Positions 16,080 to 28,435 of a stretch of DNA of 64,000 bases are shown in pieces. The translations under genes and the position numbers were made by a program. The stretch comes from Oryzias latipes (Eukaryota > Chordata > Actinopteri > Beloniformes > Adrianichthyidae). The notes beneath the pieces were generated by a model, which was not told where the DNA came from, ran no database searches, and saw nothing but the letters and a program-made list of their open reading frames with translations. Position 1 is the first letter of the stretch, and each line of letters begins with the position of its first letter. The stretch lies in assembly GCF_002234675.1 (NCBI RefSeq), contig NC_019876.2, positions 21,937,161 through 22,001,160 on the forward strand, written 5' to 3'.

Positions 16080-17361
16080 CAGAAAAAAAAAGGTTGAGGT
16101 GGAGTGTTGAGCTTTCCAGGAAAATGGACAGAGTTTTATTTGTTCATGGAGCTGAATGCAAAACTCGCATGCTTGATGTGTCATCAGCAGGTTGCAGTGC
16201 TCAAAGAATACAACATTCAGCATCACTATGAGACTCACTATATAGAAAAGCTTCACCATTTGGAGTTTAGAAAAGAGAAGATTTAGCAACTATTAGCTGG
16301 ACTGAAAAAACAACCGTCTGTATTTACTGCAGCTGTGACGTCACTGATGGAGCAGTGACAGCTGTCTTATTGCAGACAAGTTGGAGCAAACATCCAAACC
16401 ATTTACGGATGGTGAACTTATGTAAAAATGCTAAAGGCTGCAGAAGTCTTGTGCCTAAAAAGCAGTCTACCTTTGCCAACATAAGTCTGTCAAGGATTAC
16501 AACTGCAGATCCAACATTTCTGAGGAGACTTGGACGCCAAATGAAGGAATCCAGTCATTTATTGCATTTTTGGTCGCTGTTGATGAAAGTACCAACATTA
16601 CAGATAAATACAACTTTGCATATTTATAAGAAGTGTTATACAGTACAGACCATCACAGCAGAGTTTCTTGAGATGATGGACACAACAACAGCTGATGACA
16701 GAGTCAGCTCTCTATTTACAGCGCCAGACTATGTTAGAGTGAACTGGTCACGTGATGTCAGTCTGGTCACTGATGGCGCCCATTAAAGGTCAGAAAGAAG
16801 GCAGGTGATGCTACAAAATTCAGGCAACCACCCAGGAAAAGATTCTTGGACATTTTTTTGTGTTTTGCACACTTGAATGACAGTAAATATGTTTCTGCAC
16901 AGGATCTGAATCCTGATATTGATGGACGGGTGAAGTTTCAGGAGAGAAAGGGAGGTTATCTCCAAATTTTTAAGTTCACAAATGTTTGCAAGTTTAATTT
17001 AGTGTAATTTTTAATGTTTTGGACATTTACATTTTAGGCAGGATGTTTCATTTTTTCTTCGTAGCCCCTCTTTAGTTTTTATCGGGATAGCTTCAGTGTC
17101 AGATGTAAAATATTCAATCTGTATAAAATTGAAGACAACAATTTTTTTAAAGTGAAATGCATTTTATTTTAAATCCATTGGCTTCTGTGAATAATTGTGT
17201 AATAAGTGATTAGGTTACTATCTTGATTAGGGCATTTTTTCCAACTGAGAAAAACAAAACAAAAACAAAGCTGTTATTTTGCTTTTATGTTAATAGTCCG
17301 GACCACTTGAGATCAGATGGGTTGAATGTGGCCCCCGAACCAAAATGAGTTTGACACCCCG
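16080..17361 (+). pseudogene. decayed hAT (Charlie/GTF2IRD2-like) transposase
   Basis: Fragments in changing frames match the conserved layout of hAT transposases related to those captured in GTF2IRD2 and FAM200 genes. There is a BED-finger-like start (VFQEKWTEFYLFMELN, CLMCHQQVAVLKEYNI, HYETHY), then 'TFANISLSRITTADP', a degraded 'VDESTDIT' block, 'EFLEMMDTTTADD' and 'VNWSRDVSLVTDGA'. The sequence becomes unrecognisable after about 16800. The right boundary ends 'aaaatgagtttgacacccc', the inverted form of the usual hAT terminus. The left terminus was not found. It is inactive because of multiple stops and frameshifts. Confidence 0.7.
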
Positions 17362-18659
17362 GCTATATCATGTCTCAAACCAACACAACAAAACACATTC
17401 TGGCAATGTACTTACCCGTTTCATCCAGCAGAGAGCAGCATAATTACAAAAGCTGACTCAGCATTTGAACTGCTGACATTGAACACTGAAGCAAACATGA
17501 GCAGCAGGACAAACCAGGCGGTTACAGCTTTCCCTTTATTACTTCTGAAGAGAAGAAAGAGAAGACTTTCTTCTACTAAGAGGTTATTTCCAAATAAGTT
17601 CCAAAGAATTGAACATTATGTGTGGGAAAAAAGTGAGAAGTTCAGTTACAGCATCTTCAGGACAGTGCAAATTTGTTCATCTTGGCAGGGGGGGCATTTT
17701 TCCAGGAATCCGATGGGACACCCTGAAGCTGCTTCATGCACTCGTCTGTAAGACAGCCGCTGAGATGAATGGTGAGGCTACTCTGGGCAGTGGGCCAACC
17801 ACTGGTTTACACAGTGAGATTTTTATCACAAAAAATCACATTTACACAGACAGAGGAAGCATCTTTATCTTTCCTTCAGAAGGAGGATCTGTCCTTCACT
17901 GGGTATTCATGGAGTTCTGGCTCTCCGGCTTAACATGAGAGAACAAGTTCATGCACCAACATGCATGAGTGTGCACGACAGCATGCACTGAGCTGAAACT
18001 GAGCTGTCGGTGTCTGACCCAGAAGCAGGTCTGCAGACAGCCTTCATCCTTAAGGGAGCTTCACCTGAGTATGCAGGTAGTTGACAGGTGCTTGTTCCAT
18101 AGCACCTCTGGCCTTCTTGTCGTAAAACCATCTGTATTTGTGTGTGTGTGTGTGTGTGTGAGGGGGGGTGTCCATCAATGACGGACAAATCAAAAGTCTT
18201 CACTGATGAAACAAACTGGCAGTGTGTGCTGTCATCTGTTTTGTCTCAAGCCATTCCCTCTCACTGATCTATGGATGGTTCAGCGAGTTGAGGGGGGGGG
18301 GCACTCTGTGACTCCTCAGCAAATATGCCAGTTCAGAGTTTGGCTAATATTTGTCAAGTGAAGTGGAGCTTGGTTCCACTTGAACTGAGACCCTGAGGCC
18401 AGGAGACTCGACCAGCCTGTGTCCCCCCCCCTCAGGACCTCTCCACCAGTCACCAGTCTGGGTGGTGTCTCCCCCCTGACCTTCACCCCTCCTGATCCTG
18501 GTTCTTGATCTGATCCAACCAAAGGAAACTTCCAAACAAAGCTAGAACCATTTTACACACATACAACCATGTTTCTGCCTGCTGATGCTTCTGCAGCTTC
18601 TTCAAAGTGGAAAGCATCAGCTCCCAGTTTTCACTTCAAAAGGTTGAACCTTCAAACAT
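17362..18659. other. intergenic, no gene seen
   Basis: No conserved coding signal. A (GT)n run lies at about 18136-18160. Runs of seven to nine G or C occur near 18165, 18290 and 18425. Confidence 0.5.
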
Positions 18660-18900
18660 CACAACGTTCTCCTCTCTACCTACCTCCTCTCTATCATGCT
18701 CTGCCCTCATTGGTGTGGGTCTGACCCTTACCTCTCTCAGCTGGTGTTCCACAGGGTTCTGTTTCTAACCCCTTCTCTTCTCTGTCTATACCACATCTTT
18801 AAATGCTAGAAGACACAACTCTTCTCATCTTTTCCTCCAAATGACAGAAACAGTCATCTTTATCTCTGCTAGATGAAAGAAAATATCTTCCTCCTGCAGA
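18660..18900 (+). repeat. L2-type LINE reverse-transcriptase fragment
   Basis: The stretch 'agctggtgttccacagggtt' followed by 'ctgtttctaac' is a degraded copy of the GVPQGSVLGP motif of LINE reverse transcriptase. Shortly after, 'gaagacacaactcttctcat' corresponds to the ADDTQLF catalytic block. Both are broken and the element is truncated on both sides. Confidence 0.6.
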
Positions 18901-19129
18901 AGTTTGAGGATCATCATTATTGTAGACCAAATTAACTTTACGTTTGGGATTCTTGCATTGATCTTCTATCTGGACCACCAGCGGAAGAGTCAGTTTTCTG
19001 TCGATGATCCAGAATGATGTCTGTGTCCAATGTGGATACAGTTTTCTGAAGACGCTTTACTGTAAATCATCACTTCTATTTTCATGTTCCAACAGAGAAC
19101 AGAATTCAACAGGGTTTTTGGTGCTTTAA

Positions 19130-19336
19130 CCCTTGTGCTATCTTAGATGACCCCACCCTTACATTGACGTGTTCTCCCTACCATGACAAAGGTGGATAAA
19201 GGTGGAAAGATTTCATGTAATCCATGGACACCAGTGAGGATCACAAATCATTGAAGAAAAAAGGTTCAACACACTGTCTAGTGGGTCTAGATGACCCAAC
19301 TCCCATTGTTCCCAAGTGCCTAGGATAGCACAAGGG
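19130..19336. mobile_element. piggyBac-type MITE
   Basis: A 207-bp element whose ends are inverted copies of CCCTTGTGCTATCYTAG. The left flank is TTAA (19126-19129) and the right flank TTAC (19337-19340), one base from TTAA. It lies just downstream of the cited1 stop codon and may fall inside the cited1 3' UTR. Confidence 0.8.
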
Positions 19337-19479
19337 TTACAAGCGGTATCCCTGTGTCTCCATGAGCTATTTTTAACATCTTTCCAGGGTTTTTTGGAAG
19401 TGATGACTCAGCAAACTCAGGGTGGGGGGTTCCCCATGTCTTTTTTCAGTCCCTTCATCCGTGTTTTCTCTTTTGCAGG

Positions 19480-19995
19480 TCAGCATCCAGCCGGCACATC
19501 GCACATGAAATCAAACTCGTTCTGTCCCAGCCAGAGTTCAGGGAGCTCGTTGGCTCGGTCCAGACCCAGTTCCACCACCAGGGACATGAGGACCTCCTCG
19601 TCCACCAAGTCAAAGTCAATCATGCTTCCTGCTCCAGAGTCTTGGCCCCCAATGCCTGCAGACAGTCCCAGGAGCTGGTTCCCTGTGCCAGACTGTGGGC
19701 CCTCAAAGGCCTTCTGAGCTCCAGGAAGCCCGGGCAGGTTCTGGTAGTGGGAGTTGAGCTTCTGCAGCTGCATGGTGGCGATGAGATGTGGACCTGTCTG
19801 CAAGGAGATGGGCTGCAGTTTGGAGAATGGTGCAGACAACAGGGATGCCCCAGGTGTTGAGGTGGGGCCAGCTGATGGGGAGAGGGGCACGGTGGAGGCT
19901 TTGGAGGAAGGATAGTGCAGGAAGGAGGTCAAAGGGCAGGAGCGGAGGTCTTTCATTTCAATGGGGACCTTTCCAGTGACCAGGAGGAATGTCAT
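19480..19995 (-). CDS. cited1: Cbp/p300-interacting transactivator with ED-rich tail, CITED1-like
   Basis: Transcriptional co-regulator that binds the CH1 domain of CBP/p300. The C-terminus carries the CITED conserved region 2 ([20 protein letters not shown], then [13 protein letters not shown]), ending PAGC. '[19 protein letters not shown]' and the PxxC end fit CITED1 better than CITED2. A second conserved motif, [11 protein letters not shown], lies mid-protein. The coding part is in one exon whose acceptor (TTCTGCTTGCAG) lies at 20014. Two in-frame starts are possible: 19995 (171 aa, MTFLLVTGK) or 19956 (158 aa, MKDLRSCP). The first gives an odd hydrophobic N-terminus, so the shorter start is a real alternative. 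The neighbours rps4x and hdac8 match the human CITED1 setting. Confidence 0.9.
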   Translation of the reverse strand: MTFLLVTGKVPIEMKDLRSCPLTSFLHYPSSKASTVPLSPSAGPTSTPGASLLSAPFSKLQPISLQTGPHLIATMQLQKLNSHYQNLPGLPGAQKAFEGPQSGTGNQLLGLSAGIGGQDSGAGSMIDFDLVDEEVLMSLVVELGLDRANELPELWLGQNEFDFMCDVPAGC

Positions 19996-20013
19996 CACCA
20001 GTAAAACCAGAAC

Positions 20014-20653
<640 letters not shown>

Positions 20654-20879
20654 ATCAAGAGGAATAGAGCTGGAGATGCCTGGCCTAAACAATCTCTCCA
20701 TAAAAACTATGAAGGATTGAAGACAGAGAGCATTCCCGTAGAATTCCAAAATACTCTGGGAAAAATGTTTCATATTTAGGTTCCTAATACATTTGTTTGG
20801 TCCTATTTTCAACAGACTGATCTTTAATCTGCTTTGATTCATAAACAACAATAATAGTCATTATTAAACCTTTAACGGA

Positions 20880-21895
20880 ATGTATACAACTTTAGTTTAT
20901 TTGTCTCTTTTATTACTTTGTTTATTTAACAGGGACAGTGCACATTAAAAGCATCACTGCAATGCGCCAGAATTAGCCCAAAGGCTATTTTTCATCCGTA
21001 GTCCCCGGACAGGTGTTAAAAATTTTCAACCTAAAAACCTAAAAACATCAATACATTAATTAAAAATATACATTTACAATTAAATTATCATCTAAAATAC
21101 ATATACTAATAAAAACATGCACATAGAGAAAAACATAGAAAACAAGTATAAAAAACACAAAGGTGAAAGAGGGGAGGAGGAAGGGCAGGTGTTAATCCAG
21201 TTCAATGTGAACATGTTTGCTGTGATATGAGCCAGTGTTTTAGGTTCTTTTTAAACAGAGTGTATGTGGTGATGTGTCTTATGATGTGAGGGACGGAGTT
21301 CCATTCTTGTGCTGCTGTTACAGAGAAGGCGCTTTGGCTGAAGGCACTTCTCCTCAGAGGAACTATACAGTCTTGTTGACCCGACCCTCGAGTCACTCTT
21401 TGGGATGATCTTATTTTAACAAACTGACTGAGTGGAGGGGATGATAGACCGTAAATGATTTTATAGAATAGGCATAGTTTTGTATACTTAATGAAATTCT
21501 CCCAGCTTAACAGTTTGTGTTTTTGTAAAATGTCACAGTGATGATGTCTTATTGGTTTTCTATCCAGTACTTTAATTGTTTGTTTGTAAAGTGACTCCAG
21601 AGGTTTTAATGCTGATTTGTTTGCCTGTGACCATGTAGTGAGACAGTATGTCATGTGGGATAAAATCATTGCATGCATGAACATTGTGGCAGCTTGCAGT
21701 GACAAATTTGCCCTAATAAATCTAAAATTGGACAGGTTATACCTCACACGGTTACAAACTTTTTGAATTTGTGATTTAAAATTGAATGTTGTATCAATTA
21801 AAATCCCAAGGTATTCAAACTTTTCAACAATGTCTATTTTCTTTCCTGCCACAAAAACATCAGCCAGAATATTTTTTAGTTTATATTCTACCGAT
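20880..21895 (-). pseudogene. 5'-truncated LINE, C-terminal part of ORF2
   Basis: A 216-codon minus-strand frame (21852-21202) corresponds to the region after the catalytic core of a fish LINE reverse transcriptase: FEYLGILIDTTFNFKSQI, RANLSLQAATMFMHAMILSH, then WNSVPHIIRHITTYTLFKKN. The frame stays open up to about 21890. Its 3' UTR runs to about 20880 with AATAAA-like motifs. The 5' truncation is typical of target-primed reverse transcription. The intact 216 codons suggest a fairly recent insertion into the cited1 intron. Confidence 0.8.
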
Positions 21896-22029
21896 AAAAG
21901 AAGAATGTAAGTAACTTAAGGGTAATACAGAAGTCATGTAACACATTACAACTCTGAGATATCTTAATGTTAACGATTACTTTGGACTAACAAACACTAG
22001 CCTGCAATGCATTCTATTCGGTGCAATGC

Positions 22030-22610
22030 ATGCTTGATAATAAAGCGATTATATTGATCTTAGAAAATTTTATTTGGATTGAGGTACAGTAGGTTTGTTT
22101 TACAACAACATAAAAATGACCAAGTCCATCACAGCGATCAACACACATGTGATGCAGCAAAAAAGGATCAGTCCATCATTCCAGTCCAATGTGTGGAAAT
22201 ACTTTGAATTTTGCAAAGACATGTGACCACACAGTGTGGTAGAATGTTCTGATAATGTTCTGTTTGTATTATTTTCATGTGGAAAAACAACAGTGGGCTG
22301 AACGGAAACTAAAATGTGAATGGCTTTGACATTAATTCTTGTTTACCTGTTTGTACACATTTATTTTACACTGAAATAATAATAATAATAAAATGATGGA
22401 TGGATTTATCTGCGCTTTTCCAGACTTGATTATCTTGCAAGAAATCCAAGGAATCTATAGAAAACTTCACCTGCACTGTTCAGTACCCAGGTAACCTCTG
22501 AGTCACACTGGTTGAGGTTTTGGATAAAGGTTGATTTAGGTCAGTGAAATCAGATCGTTCAGTTTGAACGATCCGGTTATGAATGGTATCGCCAACAACA
22601 AATTATTATA
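22030..22610 (+). mobile_element. hAT MITE, truncated relative of the 30.7-kb copy
   Basis: Shares 'tttggattgaggtac', 'gtgtggtagaatgttct', 'ctaaaatgtgaat' and 'ggaaaacttcacctg' blocks, in order and orientation, with the element at 30739-31515. Terminal repeats are not intact. An AAT trinucleotide run and a short extra segment interrupt it near 22378. Confidence 0.65.
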
Positions 22611-23672
22611 CAGGATGAATCCAATCCTTGTTAAAATGAATCCATATTGAAGTGTGTTCTTACATTCGAAAACTGTGCTCTTGATAAAGACAGGCAACTC
22701 GTCTTACATAAATTAACACTCTTTTACGCACAGTAGAATATACTTGGTAAAAACTATTTTCCACCTGATTAAAAAGCTGCTCAATAGAGCAACGGTGAAA
22801 GGAAATCTAATATCTGTTTTATTGAAGACTAAAATATTTTATTAATCATTCACGAATCCACAGAATTATCCGGGAGCAGCTCAGTTGCCATGCGTAATGG
22901 CGCATTCTGGTGGCTCCGCTTTTCCCTTTACATAATGCTGAAAACAAACACGCAGTTAAGGACTTTTGTTGGTTCGGTCTTGCGTTGCTGAGGGAGAGGG
23001 TGCAGTCTTAATGTTTGATGACAAAAACGTTCAGCTCCATCAGCTTTCCCCCTCACTCACTCAGAACTGGAAACGCACGCCGCACTGCGCGCCTGCAATG
23101 TAGTTATGAGGGATCTGTTCACCGATTTTGTTCAAAGGCGAAACGGAAATCAAATATCAGACTGAAATCAGAAATGTAACTGTGTTCAAAATGACTCTTT
23201 ACATAGAAGTGTGACGAAACAATGTACAGTCCTCCCCGCTCACCGACCGTGAGGGTCAGTAGAGTTAGTTACGCAGTGATGTTTTTTCCTGTTTTCAGAT
23301 AACCTGATGTCCGTGTTCCCCCCACCTCATTACTCTGGAAATATTTAGTAATGTCCGCACGGGGGCTTCACTGCCCTCCAGGAGTTTTTTTTTAAACCAT
23401 TGTAAAAAAAAATCCCTAAAGGTTCGAAAGCTTGAACAGCCAGTCTCCACAGAAGTCTTGGACCAGATTCTTCTATTTGTCCCACAGTTCTCTAGTTTAA
23501 ATCCCTCAGAAGGTCACAGCAGAACCTCCTGACAGCTGATGAAAGTTCACTTTAGAAAACTCTTGGATTCCCGCGCGCACATGCACACATTTAAGTCTTT
23601 AAACGTTACAAGCCGGCTTTTCCTAAACTCGTCTTGAAATTAAGCGGCTCACTCACGCGCAGGAAGACTCAC
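22611..23672 (-). other. cited1 intron, distal part
   Basis: No coding sequence seen. Base composition becomes richer in G+C towards the first exon (from about 23550). Confidence 0.45.
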
Positions 23673-23860
23673 CTGTCGGCGCAGTCAGAGTCCGGAGCGC
23701 TTGCGCGCACAAACAAACGCAAACGACTTTTGAGGTGACTGAAGAAACGCGGAGCTCTCACTTCAACTAAAACCGCTGTGAGTCTGCAAACCGTGAAGCG
23801 GATTTCACTGGATCTGGAATTCTGACGTGACCACGCCCCCCCGGTCTGAGTGGAGATGCT
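23673..23860 (-). promoter_or_regulatory. probable cited1 non-coding exon 1 and promoter
   Basis: On the minus strand a strong donor (CCGACAG|GTGAGTC) sits at 23673/23672. Upstream sequence is GC- and CpG-rich and includes GGGGGGCGTGG (SP/KLF/EGR-type) and CACGTCA (CRE-like) around 23825-23845. A spliced untranslated first exon is normal for CITED genes. Linking this exon to the acceptor at 20014 is an inference from position, strand and signal strength. Confidence 0.5.
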
Positions 23861-24727
23861 GCAGCTGGATGTGTTTTGGGTTCTGACAGCCTATATGATC
23901 CAGAACCCCTCTTCAGTTGCACTGAAGCTGACTTAGGAGGTCTCATCATAAACAGCAGATCATCCCTCCTTTGGTGTTATCAGCCCCGGTGTGGATCTTG
24001 GCTGCAACATCCATCCCCAGCTTGCTTTTTTCTGCTCAGTTCTGAAACAGAAGCATAATTAAGATCCTGTGGATGTGTGGTGCACATGTAGAGCAGGGAT
24101 TAACAACAAGTAGAGCCCCCACCACAACAGCTGGTCCAGAAGCACCATGCTCTCTCAAGCAGACATCGGGTCGGGTTCTGAAAAGTCCTGTTCCAGAGAA
24201 GGTCTGTAATGATTCAAGTCCTTTAGGAGCTTCAACGATGATGTTCATTCTTGGGGAGTAAAATCAGGAATTACGTACAGTGTTGATCCCCAGGATTATT
24301 GGCATGATGAGATCGCAACAAAGAAACAAACAATGCTGGGTTGACACCAAAATTCCGATCAGAGTCTTTGTTAAAGTAATAAGGTGATGGGTCCAGCAGA
24401 CTGATCAGATGGATTGTTTAGTGAAGTCAATCCAGTTGGCTTTGTGGAAGATCCATAGATTAATGGGCAACTTTTTCCCAACGTTAGCTATTTTCAAAAA
24501 CACTATTGTATTTGGGGATGGTGTCTGTAAATAATGTGGTGATGTTTGTTTTGTGTAGGAGCATAAAACGTAGATTTTTACTCTTTAATTCCTCCAGAGA
24601 AGTCCGTGTGGGGGCTGTCTTTAATTTCCCCGTTGGGAACACCAGTAATCAGCGTTAGTGGGAACCAATCTTGAATTCATGTAGGGACCCCAGTCCTTGA
24701 GGACTTGCATTGGCCACACAAAACCTA
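23861..24727. other. intergenic, no gene seen
   Basis: No conserved frame, repeat family or RNA structure recognised. Confidence 0.5.
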
Positions 24728-25159
24728 AAGCTACATTCACACCGCCCTTGGCAACCAATTTCAAGGGCCTACTTCCAATGAAAAGTCTATGTAAACGTGC
24801 ATGAATACATGTTCTGGGCTTCAGTGTTCAAAACTCTCATGTTCACAAGAAGCTAAGGAAGTTTTTGAGTCTGTTTTCAGGTTCTAAATACAAAACATGT
24901 GGCCATTTAATGTCTGTTAAAATTTAAAACAGTTGACCAATCACGGACTCGGATTTGGTAGTGACGTGTGGGTAGCGTCTGTTTTAATTCAAGGAAGTGC
25001 CAATGGTTTGAAAATTGATAATGGTGGAAAAATGATTAATTGTGCTTTGTGCCCGGCCAAAATTCAATGACACCAAGTCTTTCAATTATTGGAATAGAGC
25101 TGTAAAAGAAAAAGCCTGGAGAAAGATTTGCACACTTTGACATTTCGCACCAAGCCTCT
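24728..25159. mobile_element. TTCACACTGG-terminal MITE family, copy 1
   Basis: Opens with 'ttcacaccgcccttggcaa' and shares the blocks 'acttccaatgaaaa', 'ttggtagtgacgt', 'attcaatgac' and 'ttggaatagagctgt' with copies at 35412-36050 and 55128-55603. The right end is replaced by a SINE. Three copies share a terminal motif close to GTTCACACTGGNC. Confidence 0.65.
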
Positions 25160-25312
25160 TCCAACTGTGCAAACACTGGCGCCAAGCTATAACCCCCATG
25201 AGCAAAGCGGGGTTCAGGGCCCTGCCCAAGGACACTTTGAAAGGAACTAAACCTGCAATCTTCCAAATTAAGAAGAGGTTGACTGCTCTACCTCTGCACC
25301 ATGGGCATTCTC
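25160..25312 (-). repeat. tRNA-derived SINE
   Basis: On the minus strand it begins with a tRNA-like head ('tgcagaggtagagcagtcaa', then 'gattgcaggtttagttcc' as box B) followed by 'gtgtccttgggcagggccct' and 'gaaccccgc'. Same family as the copies at 1912 and 35747. Confidence 0.75.
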
Positions 25313-26344
25313 GAAAGTAAAGACAACAGCTGTGTTGAATTATAAGTTTGTTAGCTAATTGACTAAATTGTCAGATTAGCGGAGGCATGTTCGCTTTGCT
25401 AGCAAATACAGACGTAGCGTTGCCAGTCTAATAATATCTGCTTCTCAGCAACAGTCAGACCAGCTTTATAGGTGAGGATAGTGAGATCTTTCACTTGCAC
25501 TGAAGAGGCCCCACGCCTATGTTAAGGTGCATTTCAATCTTAGTCAGGCTGCCTGGCATTTTCAGCCGGTCTGATTGTCTCATAGAAAAAATTTGCTTTG
25601 GTAGAAGTAATGTTCAGCAGTCTCTTTGGTCCATTGAGTTTTTTCATGCTGTATAGAGACCACAAACATCCACAAGTCTCATGTTTACAGCCTCTGGCCA
25701 GTACCGGGTGACCCCCCCCCCCATACCCCCTTTATGAGGTAGAATTTCAATCGCTTCTCCTCTTCTGGGCTCATAAACGATGTAATGACTTTCATTTGTT
25801 TCGGCTGTGTGGAGCCTAAATCGCCACGGCGACCGCTGCCGTGTTCATAAAGATCACAGGGACTCTGATGTGCACACGCACATGCACACCTGTTCAGCAC
25901 ATGCCAGGTTTGACTGGTGACGCCGACATTTGGCATTCATTTGGAAAAAAAACACTGATAAACGATGCAGCCGAAGTTTGTGGCTCCTCTGTCATAAATC
26001 ACAGCCGACGCTGAGAACAGGGATGTGGTTTCCACCATGTCTAACCCGACAAACGCACCCAGTGAAGCTTCAGTGCTTTGGTTTGTTTGGCTGTTGAGGT
26101 CCGCTGCGATGAGAACAGAATCCTGTCTGTAATGTTTGTTAATGTTATTTTGTTGTGACGTCAGGTCAGATCTCTGACCAAACGATGTCTTTCTTTCATA
26201 GTCTGAAGCTTTGAGTGTATGAAGAATAAACAAAAGGAGGGGAGAAGACCGGATCTATGCACTTTGGTTCGGGTCAAAATATGGATTTTTATCCTATAGA
26301 AAATTAGCATTCGTTCATCTTCTTCTGTTTTGTCCCTTTCGGGG
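25313..26344. other. intergenic, no gene seen
   Basis: No gene or clear repeat unit recognised. A run of nine C lies near 25715. Confidence 0.45.
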
Positions 26345-26665
26345 TCACGGGGCTGCGGGAACCTATCCCGGCCACTTGTGGGCGAAGCCAGGAGACGCCC
26401 TGGACAGGTCACCAGTCTGTTGCAGGGCCACATATCACACATACTGTATATTCACCCATGGATAATTTAGAGTTGCCAATTAACGTTTGAAGCATGTTTT
26501 TGGACAGTGGGAGGAAGCAGGAGACCCCAGAGAGAACCCACGCATGAAAATCCACACAGAAAGGTCCCCATTGATGTTCTGTTTCAAGTCCCCCAGCCAG
26601 GACTTGAACCAGTGGCCTTCTGAAGCAAGAGTGCTAACCACTGTGCCACCGTGCAGCCAAAATTT
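26345..26665 (-). repeat. common teleost tRNA-headed repeat
   Basis: The minus strand reads 'gctgcacggtggcacagtgg', 'ttagcac', then 'tttctgtgtggattttcatg', 'cttcctcccactgtcc' and 'ccaaaaacatgc'. This is the very common fish repeat starting gcacggtggcrcagtggttagcac. The copy is diverged but nearly full length. Confidence 0.85.
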
Positions 26666-27262
26666 GCAAGTGGACATAAATTCTGTGAAAAGAGAATGCT
26701 GCAGTTGGTTACCCATCCCTCTGCATCTGCAAAAATAAATTCTTCCAAACCAAATGAAGATTTTTTTTTTTAAACAAAAGTATCAGTGTTGTCATAGCCA
26801 CCACCAACAACTAGCAGAAGGTCATATAGGTCACAGGTCTGTGATGGAGGGTCCAGGACAGGTTCATCACTGTCAACATTTAAATGATACAGTTGGACCC
26901 AGGGCCGACTCTGGACGTAACTGCAGCTTCCTCTGTACCACACACTACAGCAGAGACTTTTTTCTCTCAGTGCTGAACTTAAAATGTTCGTCTTTGCACA
27001 TGTTCTTGGTTTGTTAAAGACACCCCCCGCAATGTTTTTTTTAACATGTTCTTGTTGCAATTTTAGTCAAAATTACATTTCTGAGTATTTTTTTGATTCA
27101 AATCATGGTGAATCGGGAGCAAACAGAAAAAAATGCATTTGGAAAAAGTTTTTTAGCGGCAGGTTGGAAGCTCTTTATGCATCATAACGGAGCGGCTAGA
27201 TCCTCGTATTCCTCGTCTGTGCTGGCATTTGGCTCAAAACTCTACAGCTGGATAGCTCCGAT

Positions 27263-28435
27263 CAATGAGTTCTATCGCTAGAGGAGACATCACGTGATTC
27301 CTCATGTGAGGAGAGCACCGCCATCTTGGTGAGGTCAAGTCAATGCTGCAGTGCATGCATGTGAACACATTTTTTGACCAAATGCCAGTTCATTGTGCGT
27401 GTTTCAACTGCCAAAGTCGAAGAAATTAGTCCACGAAGGAGGAACGCATAACATTTCACAGGTAGGTACTATAGTTTTTTTTCTTTTAAAGCTGCAGATA
27501 TGTGTACTATTTATTAATAGTACACATGTTGACATGCATGATGCTGCAGGGCTATTATCAACATGCTGCATGACGGACGTATAATTTTCTGTTGGCATAA
27601 ATGTAAACTTCATTGTGTTAAACCTGTATACAGTATAATAATACTAGGCTATTATAGTAATATAGATTTATACATCTCTGACTCAGTGACTGAACTTTTC
27701 TTGGAGGTTTCCAATGGACTCAGACTTAAGGAAAAAGTGGGCCTTAGCAATAAAAAGAGCATTACTGTGGTACCAACTAGCAATGCAGTCTAGCTGTTCA
27801 AAACATTTTGTGGAACCAGATTTTGACAAGAATGTCCAGACTGTTCGCTTGAAACCCGACACCATAGCATCTGTGTTACACATGAATCAGTAGTGTAAAT
27901 CTATTGTTTTTCGTTGTTTTTTTTAGGGTAAATCTATTGTTAACTTTTGTACTTTTTGTTGACTCATTTTGATTGATTTATTTGTTATTATTAATTGATT
28001 TATTTATTTGTTATTATTAATTGACTTATTTATTTATTATTACTGACTTACTATTGATTTATTATTAATATTATTATAATTATTGACTTATTGGGCTTTT
28101 CTAAATAATAAAAATAACATGTGAAAGAGGTGTAAAACTTCTAAATGTTTAGAAATTATTTTTTAAAATTCTTTGTAATAATTTTTTATTTGTAAGAAGT
28201 CCTGCAACTATGAATTTTTTATTAAAGTTTGAGCTTTTAAGTCTGTTTAACAACAGCAAATGATGTGTGTGTGTGTATATATAAGTTATATAAAAGCTAT
28301 TGAGATGCCACTAAAGGCTATAGAAAGCATTGTCTGATGTGGGCGCCGCCGACCTCACCAAGATGGCGTCGCGCTCCGCCACCGTTGGCCAGGCTTCCCA
28401 AGCGGGCGTGTCTCCTCTAGCGATAGAACTTATTG
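27263..28435 (+). mobile_element. non-autonomous P-element-like (THAP) transposon
   Basis: A 1,173-bp insertion with inverted ends CAATRAGTTCTATCGCTAGA plus further matching bases (GGAGACA), and subterminal inverted blocks containing GCCATCTTGGTGAGGTC on both sides. The flanks are GCTCCGAT and GCTCCGGT, an 8-bp duplication with one mismatch. P-type transposons make 8-bp duplications and begin with CA. Inside are two exons of a THAP DNA-binding domain and nothing resembling the catalytic part of the transposase. The rest is AT-rich filler, including a 'ttattaattgatttattta' tract. Confidence 0.8.
27382..27893 (+). pseudogene. THAP zinc-finger remnant of P-like transposase
   Basis: Exon 1 (27382-27461) encodes MPVHCACFNCQ, with the first two cysteines five apart as in THAP1, then ERITFH before the donor AG|GTAGGT. 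Exon 2 (27707-27893) follows TTGGAG and reads [17 protein letters not shown], then CSKHF (the second C-x2-H pair), and [11 protein letters not shown] in place of the usual AVPTIF end. The conserved P, W, C2CH residues and intron position are all present. An in-frame TAG at codon 16 of exon 1 breaks it, and a stop closes exon 2 at 27891-27893. THAP domains bind transposon ends or promoters. Here only the DNA-binding module remains. Confidence 0.75.
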
